64,000 bases of DNA from Streptomonospora wellingtoniae (GTDB taxonomy: Bacteria > Actinomycetota > Actinomycetes > Streptosporangiales > Streptosporangiaceae): contig NZ_JAVREK010000007.1 in assembly GCF_031845375.1 (NCBI RefSeq), positions 62,001 to 126,000 on the forward strand. The letters are read 5' to 3'. The notes under the pieces are model-generated. The model did not search any database. It worked only from the letters and a program-made list of their open reading frames with translations, and had not been told where the DNA came from. Both the position numbers and the translations under genes were made by a program. Position 1 is the stretch's first letter. Each line of letters opens with the position of its first letter. Of this stretch, positions 44,270-52,027 are shown piece after piece.

Positions 44270-45538
44270 CTACTCGGCGCGGACGATCATCCCGGCGGCG
44301 ACCGTGGTGTTGCTGCCCTCCTCGATGAGGACGAAGCCTCCGGTGAGCCGGTTCTCCTTGTACTCGTCGGCGAATAGCGGCTGGGTGGCGCGCATGCTCA
44401 CCCGGCCGATCTCGTTCAACGAGAGGTCCTCGGCGTCCTCGTCGCGGTGCAGCGTGTTGACGTCCAGCCGGTAGCGGATGTCGCGCACCATGACCTTGGC
44501 GTTGCGGGTGGTGTGCTTGATGACCAGCCGGGACCGCGGCGTGAGCTTGCGGCTCTCGGCCATCCAGCAGACCATCGCCTCGATGTCCTGGGAGACCACG
44601 GGCTGGTTGTTGGGCCGGCACAGCATGTCGCCGCGCGAGATGTCGATCTCGTCCTCGAGCAGCATCGTCACCGACATGGGCGGGAAGGCCTCGTCCAGCT
44701 CGCCGTCAGCGGTGAGGATCTTGGCGATGCGGCTCGTCAGCCCCGACGGCAGGTGCATGATCTCGTCGCCGGCCTTGAACACGCCGCCCGCCACGGTCCC
44801 CGCGTAGCCGCGGTAGTCGTGCAGCTCGGGGTCGGCCGCGCGCTGCGGCCGGATGACGAACTGCACGGGGAACCGCGCATCGATCAGGTTCCGGTCGGAG
44901 GCGATGTGCACGTGCTCCAGGTGGTGCAGCAGGGAGGAGCCGTCGTACCACGGCATGTTGATGGAGCGGTCCACCACGTTGTCGCCGTGCAGGGCCGAGA
45001 TCGGGATGTAGGTCAGGTCGCTGACGTCGAGCTTGGTGGCGAAGTCCGTGAACTCCTGCTTGATCTCCTCGAACCGCTCCTGGGAGTAGTCGACGAGGTC
45101 CATCTTGTTGATGGCGACCACCAGGTGGGGCACCTGCAGCAGCGTGGCCAGGAAGGCGTGGCGCCGGCTCTGCTCCTGCAGGCCCTTGCGCGCGTCGACC
45201 AGGATGACCGCCAGGTCGGAGGTCGACGCCCCGGTCACCATGTTGCGGGTGTACTGGATGTGCCCGGGGGTGTCGGCGATGATGAAGGTCCGCCGCGGCG
45301 TCGCGAAGTAGCGGTAGGCGACGTCGATGGTGATGCCCTGCTCGCGCTCGGCGCGCAGGCCGTCGGTGAGCAGTGCCAGGTTGGTCTGCTCCTCGCCGCG
45401 GCCGCGGCTGGTGCGCTCGACGGCGTCGAGCTGGTCCTCGAAGATCGACTTGGAGTCGAAGAGGAGGCGGCCGATCAGGGTCGACTTGCCGTCGTCGACC
45501 GAACCGGCAGTGGCGAACCGCAGAATGTCAGTACTCAT
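44270..45538 (-). CDS. cysN: sulfate adenylyltransferase subunit 1 (GTPase)
   Basis: A 422-residue EF-Tu-like GTPase that with CysD makes APS from ATP and sulfate. The G1 motif AGSVDDGKST (residues 11-20), DTPGHIQYTRNM, and NKMDLV are intact, followed by beta-barrel domains II and III ending in FVLIEEGSNTTVAAGMI. It lacks a C-terminal APS kinase domain, unlike NodQ/CysNC, consistent with the separate cysC gene at 26257-27816. The ATG at 45538 lies 38 bp after the cysD stop. It is the fourth gene of a sugar transferase-cysQ-cysD-cysN run. Confidence 0.95.
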   Translation of the reverse strand: MSTDILRFATAGSVDDGKSTLIGRLLFDSKSIFEDQLDAVERTSRGRGEEQTNLALLTDGLRAEREQGITIDVAYRYFATPRRTFIIADTPGHIQYTRNMVTGASTSDLAVILVDARKGLQEQSRRHAFLATLLQVPHLVVAINKMDLVDYSQERFEEIKQEFTDFATKLDVSDLTYIPISALHGDNVVDRSINMPWYDGSSLLHHLEHVHIASDRNLIDARFPVQFVIRPQRAADPELHDYRGYAGTVAGGVFKAGDEIMHLPSGLTSRIAKILTADGELDEAFPPMSVTMLLEDEIDISRGDMLCRPNNQPVVSQDIEAMVCWMAESRKLTPRSRLVIKHTTRNAKVMVRDIRYRLDVNTLHRDEDAEDLSLNEIGRVSMRATQPLFADEYKENRLTGGFVLIEEGSNTTVAAGMIVRAE

Positions 45539-45576
45539 ATGCACGCGTTCCAAGTGGGTGGGGAGGGCGCCGGGGC

Positions 45577-46509
45577 TTAGAAGTAGCCCTCGCGCTTGCG
45601 GTCTTCCATGGCCGCCTCGCTCGAGCGGTCGTCGGCGCGGGTCTGGCCGCGCTCGGTGATGCGCGTCGCGGCGATCTCGGCCATGATCTCCTCCAAGCCC
45701 GTGGCCGAGGAGCGCACCGCACCGGTGCAGGTCATATCGCCGACTGTGCGGTAGCGGACGGTCGCCTCGAAGAGCTCCTCGTCATCGTTGCGGGCGATGT
45801 AGGGGCTCTCGGAGAGCAGGATGCCGTCACGCTCGAAGACGGTGCGCTTGTGCGAGTAGTAGATCGGCGGCAGGTCGAGGTTCTCGCGGGCGATGTAGCC
45901 CCACACGTCCAGCTCGGTCCAGTTGGACAGCGGGAACACCCGGATGTGCTCGCCCCGGTTGATGAGCGTGTTGTACACGTTCCACAGCTCGGGGCGCTGC
46001 GCCTTGGGGTCCCACTGGCCGAACTCGTCGCGGAAGGAGAACACCCGCTCCTTGGCGCGGGCCTTCTCCTCGTCACGCCGGGCGCCGCCGAACGCTGCGT
46101 CGAAGCCGTGCTGGTCGAGGGCCTCCAGCAGCGCCGAGGTCTGCAGCCGGTTGCGGCTGGCCCAGCGGCCGGTGGGCTCGACGACCTTGCCGGCGTCGAT
46201 CTGCTCCTGCACCGAGGCGACGACGAGCTTGACCCCGGCCTCCGCCAAGCGGCGGTCGCGGAACTCCATGACCTCGGGGAAGTTGTGCCCGGTGTCGACG
46301 TGCATCACCGGGAAGGGGATCGCACCCGGCCAGAAGGCCTTCTCGGCGAGCCGCAGCATGACGATGGAGTCCTTGCCGCCCGAGAAGAGCAGCACCGGCC
46401 GCTCGAACTCCGCGGCCACCTCGCGCATGATGTAGATCGCCTCGGCCTCCAGGAAGTCCAGCTGGGAGAGCTGGTACCTGCCGAGCGGTGCCGTACTGGC
46501 CTGACTCAT
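45577..46509 (-). CDS. cysD: sulfate adenylyltransferase subunit 2
   Basis: A 310-residue ATP pyrophosphatase. The PP-loop SGGKDS is at residues 43-48, followed by MHVDTGHNFPEVMEFRD. The family's GARRDEEKARAKERVFSFRDEFGQWDP segment comes next, and the C-terminus ends in EDRKREGYF as usual for CysD. It forms the APS-synthesising heterodimer with CysN. A strong purine-rich element (GGAGCGTGAGG) lies upstream of the ATG at 46509, and cysQ ends 50 bp before it. Confidence 0.96.
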   Translation of the reverse strand: MSQASTAPLGRYQLSQLDFLEAEAIYIMREVAAEFERPVLLFSGGKDSIVMLRLAEKAFWPGAIPFPVMHVDTGHNFPEVMEFRDRRLAEAGVKLVVASVQEQIDAGKVVEPTGRWASRNRLQTSALLEALDQHGFDAAFGGARRDEEKARAKERVFSFRDEFGQWDPKAQRPELWNVYNTLINRGEHIRVFPLSNWTELDVWGYIARENLDLPPIYYSHKRTVFERDGILLSESPYIARNDDEELFEATVRYRTVGDMTCTGAVRSSATGLEEIMAEIAATRITERGQTRADDRSSEAAMEDRKREGYF

Positions 46510-46559
46510 GAACCCGCCTCACGCTCCTATGACGCACACGAGGGGTGGCTGCCGTGCAC

Positions 46560-47351
46560 TCAGCCCGCCGCGTGTGGATCCGCGCCGTCGCGCTCGGCGA
46601 CGCCGCGGATACTAGCCAACAACATATTCGACAATTCCGGTCGACAGACAAGAATATCCGGGAGCGAGGGATCGGTCCTGTTGTAGGACAGTTCGCTGCC
46701 GTCGATGCGCGACGTGTGCAGGCCCGCCGCGTTCGCGACCGCCACCGGGGCCGCGCTGTCCCACTCGTACTGACCGCCCGCGTGCACGTAGATGTCGGCG
46801 ATGCCGAGCAGCACTGCGCAGATCTTGGCGCCGGCCGAGCCCATCGGGACGATCTCGGCGCCCAGCTGGTTGGCCAGCCGCTGCACGAACTCCGGAGGGC
46901 GGGTACGACTGGTGGTGATGCGCAGCCGCTGCTCGTTGGGGCGCTCCTCGGGCAGCCACGGCGGGTCGACGGTCGAGACCGTGCTCCCCTGGGCGGGAAG
47001 CGCGACCGCGCCCGCGGCGAGCTCGCCGTTCTCCCACAGCGCAACGTGCACGGCCCAGTCGGTGCGGCCGGACTCGGAGAACTCCCGAGTGCCGTCGAGC
47101 GGATCGATGATCCACACTCGGCGGGCGCTCAGCCGCGCCTTGTCGTCGATGCCCTCCTCCGAGAGCACCGCGTCGCTGGGACGCAGGCGGCCCAGGCTGG
47201 AGAAGAGGAACTCGTGCGACGTGCGGTCGCCGAGAGTGCGCAGGACCTCGGGCTCGTCGAACCCCTGCCGGGCCCGGAGCCGGAGCAACTGCTGCCCCGC
47301 CTCGGTCGCCAGGTCACGCGCGACTTCATGATCGTTTCGGATGCTGCTCAC
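46560..47351 (-). CDS. cysQ: 3'(2'),5'-bisphosphate nucleotidase (PAP phosphatase)
   Basis: A 263-residue member of the inositol-monophosphatase superfamily. Metal-binding segments are SEEGIDD, DPLDGTREF and, near the C-terminus, EWDSAAPVAVANAAG. CysQ converts PAP, the product of sulfotransferases, to AMP and so relieves product inhibition; it can also hydrolyse PAPS. The GTG at 47351 has AAGG upstream and lies only 5 bp after the sugar transferase stop, so it is cotranscribed with a polysaccharide gene. That context supports a role beside the two sulfotransferases. Confidence 0.92.
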   Translation of the reverse strand: MSSIRNDHEVARDLATEAGQQLLRLRARQGFDEPEVLRTLGDRTSHEFLFSSLGRLRPSDAVLSEEGIDDKARLSARRVWIIDPLDGTREFSESGRTDWAVHVALWENGELAAGAVALPAQGSTVSTVDPPWLPEERPNEQRLRITTSRTRPPEFVQRLANQLGAEIVPMGSAGAKICAVLLGIADIYVHAGGQYEWDSAAPVAVANAAGLHTSRIDGSELSYNRTDPSLPDILVCRPELSNMLLASIRGVAERDGADPHAAG

Positions 47352-47356
47352 CGGCC

Positions 47357-48820
47357 TTAGTACGCTCCCGCTCCGCGGACAACTGCTGACCATGTCTTCC
47401 ACAGGATCTGGACGTCCAGGGTCAACGACCAGTTTTCCACGTATCGCAGGTCCAGTCGGACGGATTCCTCCCAGGAGAGGTCCGACCGGCCGCTGACCTG
47501 CCACAGCCCTGTCATGCCCGGCTTGACCACCAGGCGCCGACGCACGTCGCGGCCGTATAGCGCCACCTCTTCGGGCAGCGGGGGCCGCGGACCCACGAGT
47601 GACATATCTCCCCGCACGACGTTGATGAGCTGCGGGAGCTCGTCCAGCGAATAGCGGCGCAACCAGCCGCCGATCGCGGTCACCCGGGGGTCACGGCGCA
47701 TCTTGAAGAGTACGCCGTCGTGCTCGTTGACAGGACGGAGTCCCCGCTTGAGGTCGTCCGCCCCGACCACCATGGTACGGAACTTGTAGACCGTGAACTC
47801 GACACCGTCCTTGCCGACTCTCGTCTGGCGGAACAGCGCCGGACCTCCGTCCGGCGCGCGGATCACCGCGGCAAGTCCGAGAAGGAACGGCGCGAGCGCC
47901 GTCAGGGCGAGTGCGGCCGACGCCCGGTCGAACAGTCCCTTGACCACGCGCCTCGCACCGGCCAGTTCCGGGTGCTCGACGTGCAGCAGCGGCAGCCCCG
48001 CCACGGGGCGGATGGTGGTGCGCGGGCCAGCCACCTCCATCAGGGCCGGGGCCACCGTCAGGTCGGTGCCGCTCTTCTCCAGGCGCCAAGCCAGCCGGCG
48101 CAGCTCGACGCCGTCCATCTCCGGGCAGGACAGCACCGCGACGGTGTCGGCGCCGGCCCGCTCGGCGGCCTCGGCAGCGTCGGCGAAGCCGCCCAGCACC
48201 GGGCAGCCGTCGACCTCGCCGCCGGCGGCCGCCTGCCCCGGGGGCAGGCACACGCCGATGACGCGCATTCCGTGATAGGGCTCGCGGCGGAACTGCCGGA
48301 CCAGGTCGCGCGCGGACTCCGGGTGGCCCACCGCGACCACACCGCGCATGCACCGCCCCCGCGCGCGCATCCGGTGCAGCCGCTTGCGCCAGGCGTAGCG
48401 CATGACCAGGCTGGCCGACACGACCGCGGCCAGCGCCAGCAGCACGTATCCGCGGGCGACGTCGACCCGCGCGGCGTAGGCGCAGACGGCCACCCCCGCC
48501 GTCAGCACCACGCCCGCGCTGAGTACGCGGCGGAACTCCTCGGTGCCCTGCCCGATGAACCGGCGCGCATAGCCGCCGCCGACCGCGACCACCAGCATCC
48601 ACAGCACGGGAAGCGCCAGCGAGAACATCAGGTACCCGTGCCCCGCCGGGGTCTCCAGGGGGTCGGCGAAGCGGATGTGCAGCGCGCACGCGCCCGCGAC
48701 CGCGCCGGCGCAGGCGTCGATCCACCGTAGTCCGCGGACGTAGGAGCGCATCCAGGCCGGAGCCGCTCGGACGGTCGGCGCGCCTGCGGCCTGCGCCGGG
48801 ACCCGTTCGACTACGACCAT
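47357..48820 (-). CDS. polyprenyl-phosphate sugar-1-phosphate transferase (WbaP/WcaJ type)
   Basis: A 487-residue initiating enzyme that puts the first sugar phosphate on undecaprenyl phosphate. The N-terminal half has about five membrane helices and a CoA-binding-like domain (VVAVGHPESARDLVRQF). The C-terminal bacterial sugar transferase domain has KGLFDRASAALALTALAPFLLGL, FTVYKFRTMVVGAD, RRYSLDELPQLINVVRGDMSLVGPRP and KPGMTGLWQVSGRS. All are standard for the PHPT family. The ATG at 48820 has GAGGTGGGGG upstream. It heads a run with cysQ, cysD and cysN. Confidence 0.92.
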   Translation of the reverse strand: MVVVERVPAQAAGAPTVRAAPAWMRSYVRGLRWIDACAGAVAGACALHIRFADPLETPAGHGYLMFSLALPVLWMLVVAVGGGYARRFIGQGTEEFRRVLSAGVVLTAGVAVCAYAARVDVARGYVLLALAAVVSASLVMRYAWRKRLHRMRARGRCMRGVVAVGHPESARDLVRQFRREPYHGMRVIGVCLPPGQAAAGGEVDGCPVLGGFADAAEAAERAGADTVAVLSCPEMDGVELRRLAWRLEKSGTDLTVAPALMEVAGPRTTIRPVAGLPLLHVEHPELAGARRVVKGLFDRASAALALTALAPFLLGLAAVIRAPDGGPALFRQTRVGKDGVEFTVYKFRTMVVGADDLKRGLRPVNEHDGVLFKMRRDPRVTAIGGWLRRYSLDELPQLINVVRGDMSLVGPRPPLPEEVALYGRDVRRRLVVKPGMTGLWQVSGRSDLSWEESVRLDLRYVENWSLTLDVQILWKTWSAVVRGAGAY

Positions 48821-49208
48821 AACCCCCACCTCGGCACGGCCCCGCTCCCCGACCGGACTCCCGCGCGGACGCCCCGAACCGCCCGACGGCGCAGGGGGCG
48901 GGCGGCATCCTGCGGCTCCCGGGCGCCTGGACGGCACGGCACGCGTCCGAATCCGGTACGCGGGGAAACAAGGGGTGCGTGAACGCGACCTGACGCGAGC
49001 GATCATAGCCAAACGTGACTACCGCGTCGCGCGACGTGACGGATCGTAACCGGAAAAGCCGTGTCGCCGCACCGGATTCGGGCCATGCCGAATCGGGACG
49101 GCCCAGGGGATGAGCTGCCGAGCGCCCCGTGCGGCTTCACGGGGCGGAACGGTCGGCGCTGGGCACGCGCGTCCGCCGGTCCGAAGAGCGCAGGCGGGCC
49201 GGGAGCGG
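48821..49208. other. promoter region of the sugar transferase-cys operon
   Basis: A 388-bp gap between the sugar transferase start and the 3' end of pth. It is less GC-rich around 48990-49060 (ATCATAGCCAAACGTGACTA), where a promoter is likely. No gene, perfect repeat or known riboswitch was recognised. Confidence 0.5.
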
Positions 49209-49889
49209 TCAGGCGGCGGAGTGGTAGATGTTCTGCGCCTTCTCCAGGCCGTCCGTCAGCACGGTCTCGACGGCGTCTGCGGCGCGCTCGACGACGACAC
49301 CCAGCTCCTTGCGCTCGGTGGAGGAGAAGTCCTTGAGGACGTAGGCGGCTGCGTCCATCCGCCCGGGCGGGCGCCCGACGCCCGCGCGCACGCGCAAATA
49401 GCCCGGATCGGACAGGGACTCGCTGACCGAGCGCAGGCCGTTGTGCCCGCCCGCGCCGCCGCCGCGCTTGAGCCGCAGCGCGCCGAAGGGGACGTCCAGC
49501 TCGTCGTGGATCACCAGGACGCGCTCCGGCGGAACCTTGTAGAAGCGGCTGAGCGCCGCGACGGGGCCACCGGAGAGGTTCATGTAGGTGCGCGGCTTGG
49601 CCAGGACCGCGGGCACGCCCCGGATACGGGCCTCGGCGACCTCGGCGCGCGCCTTGTGTGCCTTGAACCGCTGCCCGCAGCGCTCGGCCAGGGCATCGGC
49701 GACCATGAAGCCGACGTTGTGCCGGTTGCCGGCGTAGGAGGGGCCGGGGTTGCCCAGACCCACCACCAGCCAGCGCTCGGTCTCGACCGGGGCCACCTCA
49801 CCGCTCCGCTCCTCGGCCGGCGCGCCCGCGACCGCGCCGGATGACGGCGCCACGCCGCCGGGCAGGATCCGCCGCAGGAGAGCACGCAT
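49209..49889 (-). CDS. pth: peptidyl-tRNA hydrolase
   Basis: A 226-residue enzyme that releases tRNA from prematurely dissociated peptidyl-tRNA. Motifs are VVGLGNPGPSYAGNRHNVGF with the catalytic His, KPRTYMNLSGGPV, VIHDELDVPFG with the catalytic Asp, and GGGAGGHNGLRSV. The N-terminus is extended by about 38 residues relative to the E. coli enzyme. It follows rplY on the same strand, the usual actinobacterial order. Confidence 0.95.
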   Translation of the reverse strand: MRALLRRILPGGVAPSSGAVAGAPAEERSGEVAPVETERWLVVGLGNPGPSYAGNRHNVGFMVADALAERCGQRFKAHKARAEVAEARIRGVPAVLAKPRTYMNLSGGPVAALSRFYKVPPERVLVIHDELDVPFGALRLKRGGGAGGHNGLRSVSESLSDPGYLRVRAGVGRPPGRMDAAAYVLKDFSSTERKELGVVVERAADAVETVLTDGLEKAQNIYHSAA

Positions 49890-49920
49890 AGCCGTCCGCC
49901 GTCCGATTCCCTATGTCGCG

Positions 49921-49950
49921 TGCGCCGCGCTCCCGCAGGCGCGCGGCGCA
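49921..49950 (-). terminator. hairpin between rplY and pth
   Basis: A perfect 10-bp stem (TGCGCCGCGC / GCGCGGCGCA) with a 10-nt loop, about 55 bp past the rplY stop. Probable terminator or processing site between rplY and pth. Confidence 0.55.
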
Positions 49951-50004
49951 GCGCTGCGGCCGGGGCACCCGCGGTGCGGGCGCTCCCGGCCGATCGCCTC
50001 GGAC

Positions 50005-50676
50005 CTACTCCGAGGAGGAGGAAGACTCCTCCGACGACGACTCGCCGGACTCGTCGGACTCGCCCTTGGCGACCGCCTCGGCCACGTCGGCCGCGACATC
50101 GGCCTCCTCGGTCTCCAGCGCCTCGACCTCCGCGTCGCTGCGCTCGGGGGCGATCGTCAGGACGATGGTCTCGGGGTCGGTCGCCAGTTCGGTGCCCCTG
50201 GGCAGCTTCAGGTCGGCCGCCGTGACGTGCGCGCCGACCTCCAGGCCCTCGACGTCGAACTCGACGCCCTCGGGGATGTGGGTGGCCTCGGTCTCGACCT
50301 CGACGGTGACCAGTTCCTGGTTGAGCACGCCGCCCGGCGCGATCTCGCCGGTCAGCGTCACCGAGATCTCGACGTTGACCTTCTCGCCCTTCTTCACCAC
50401 GATCAGGTCGACGTGCTCGAGGAAGCCCTTGATGGGGTCGCGCTGCACGCTCTTGGGCAGCGCGAGGTTGTCGGAGCCGGTGAGGCCGTCGACGCGCAGG
50501 AGCACGTTCGGGGTCTTCAGGGCCAGCATCAGCTCATGGCCCGGAAGCGTGATGTGGCGAGGGTCGGTGCCGTGGCCGTAGAGGACGGCCGGCACCTTAC
50601 CCGCGCGGCGGACGCGCCGTGCGGCGCCCTTGCCGAATTCCGTGCGCGGCTCGGCAGCGATGCGTACCTCGGACAC
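50005..50676 (-). CDS. rplY: 50S ribosomal protein L25 (Ctc type)
   Basis: A 223-residue long-form L25 that binds 5S rRNA. The N-terminal L25 beta-barrel (EPRTEFGKGAARRVRRAGKVPAVLYG) is followed by the Ctc/TL5 second domain (THIPEGVEFDVEGLEVGAHV). An acidic Glu/Ser tail ends the protein. The start is GTG at 50676 with GAGGAG 8 nt upstream. A compact hairpin immediately precedes the ribosome binding site and could regulate translation. It lies between prs and pth. Confidence 0.95.
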   Translation of the reverse strand: MSEVRIAAEPRTEFGKGAARRVRRAGKVPAVLYGHGTDPRHITLPGHELMLALKTPNVLLRVDGLTGSDNLALPKSVQRDPIKGFLEHVDLIVVKKGEKVNVEISVTLTGEIAPGGVLNQELVTVEVETEATHIPEGVEFDVEGLEVGAHVTAADLKLPRGTELATDPETIVLTIAPERSDAEVEALETEEADVAADVAEAVAKGESDESGESSSEESSSSSE

Positions 50677-51022
50677 GACAAAACTCCTCGGGATCGTCCC
50701 CGCGAACCGCGGGGAACACGACTTTACGTAAAACGGCTCCCGCGTAGACGGCGACGTCCTCAGGGGCCGAGGGGCCGCTGCCTGCCGACGGCGGAACGGA
50801 CCCGCGCCGCATGGAGCACACCCGGAACGGGCGCGAACACTCGCCGACGGCGCCGCACCGGCCGCGGAGGTGCGGCCGTGTTCCTGTCCAGCGCCCAACG
50901 CGTCCCAGCGGGAGCTGGGGACACCCGATCCAGTCTAATGGCTCTGCCGGGCCCCTCGAACATATACCGACGCCTGCGGACGCGCTCACCGCGCCCGCAG
51001 GCGGACCGCTCCGGGCCCCGGG
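50677..51022. other. intergenic region, rplY / prs
   Basis: A 346-bp gap upstream of rplY. Apart from the hairpin at 50698-50714 and the palindrome TTTACGTAAA at 50723-50732, an AGTCTA/TAGACT box near 50934-50939 is a weak -10 candidate for rplY. No gene recognised. Confidence 0.45.
50698..50714 (-). promoter_or_regulatory. rplY leader hairpin
   Basis: CCCCGCG and CGCGGGG arms with a 3-nt loop, ending about 22 nt before the rplY GTG and next to its GAGGAG element. A possible autogenous control structure; no known leader class matches by eye. Confidence 0.4.
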
Positions 51023-51997
51023 TCAGCCCTCGAACAGGCTGGTGACCGAGCCGTCGCTGAAGACCTCGCTGATGGCGCGCGCCAGCAGAGGAGCGATCGA
51101 CAGCTGAGTGAGCTTCTCGAACCGCCGGTCCTTGGGGATCGGCAGCGAGTTGGTGATCACGACCTCGGAGATGCGGGAGTTCTGCAGCCGCTCGGCGGCG
51201 GGCCCGGAGAGCACGCCGTGCGTCGCCGCTGCGATGACCTCGCGGGCGCCCTGCTCGAACAGGGCGTCGGCGGCCTTCACGATGGTGCCGGCGGTGTCGA
51301 TCATGTCGTCGACGAGCACGCAGGTCCGGCCGTTCACCTGGCCCACGACCTCGTGCACCTTCACCTGGTTGACCACGTCGGGGTCGCGCCGCTTGTGGAT
51401 GATCGCCAGCGGCGAGCCCATGCGGTCGGCCCAGCGGTCGGCGGTGCGCACCCGACCGGAGTCGGGCGAGACGACGGTCGACTCCTCGGACGGACCGACG
51501 CGCGACTGCACGTAGTCGGCCAGCAGCGGCAGCGCGAACAGGTGGTCGACCGGACCGTCGAAGAAGCCCTGGATCTGGTCGGTGTGCAGGTCGATCGCCA
51601 TGAGCCTGTCCGCTCCCGCGGTACGGAAGAGGTCGGTCATCAGGCGGGCCGATATGGGCTCGCGGCCCCGGTGCTTCTTGTCCTGGCGCGCGTAACCCAG
51701 GAACGGTGTCACCAACGTGATGCGCTTGGCCGATGCCCGCTTCAGGGCGTCGACCATGATCAGCTGCTCCATGATCGACTCGTTGATCGGGTCGGAGTGG
51801 CACTGCAGCACGAAGGCGTCGCACCCGCGCACCGACTCCAGGTAGCGCACGAAGATCTCGCCGTTGGCGAAGTCCTGGAACTTCGTCGGCGCGACCTCGA
51901 TGCCGAGCTGATCGGCCACCTGCTCCGCCAGATCGGGGTGCGTGCGCCCTCCGAACAGCATGAGCTTCTTCTGACCCGCGGCCTTCATGCCGGTCAC
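51023..51997 (-). CDS. prs: ribose-phosphate pyrophosphokinase
   Basis: A 324-residue PRPP synthase. Motifs: FANGEIFVRYLESVRG, the flexible-loop and ATP-binding YARQDKKHRGREPISARL, DLHTDQIQGFF, and the PRPP-binding VLVDDMIDTAGTI. It feeds nucleotide, histidine and tryptophan synthesis. The GTG at 51997 has GGGGGA 8 nt upstream; an ATG at 51988 is the alternative. It starts 30 bp after the glmU stop, forming the conserved glmU-prs pair. Confidence 0.95.
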   Translation of the reverse strand: MTGMKAAGQKKLMLFGGRTHPDLAEQVADQLGIEVAPTKFQDFANGEIFVRYLESVRGCDAFVLQCHSDPINESIMEQLIMVDALKRASAKRITLVTPFLGYARQDKKHRGREPISARLMTDLFRTAGADRLMAIDLHTDQIQGFFDGPVDHLFALPLLADYVQSRVGPSEESTVVSPDSGRVRTADRWADRMGSPLAIIHKRRDPDVVNQVKVHEVVGQVNGRTCVLVDDMIDTAGTIVKAADALFEQGAREVIAAATHGVLSGPAAERLQNSRISEVVITNSLPIPKDRRFEKLTQLSIAPLLARAISEVFSDGSVTSLFEG

Positions 51998-52027
51998 TTC
52001 AGAGATCCCCCACAGACACTGACTCAG

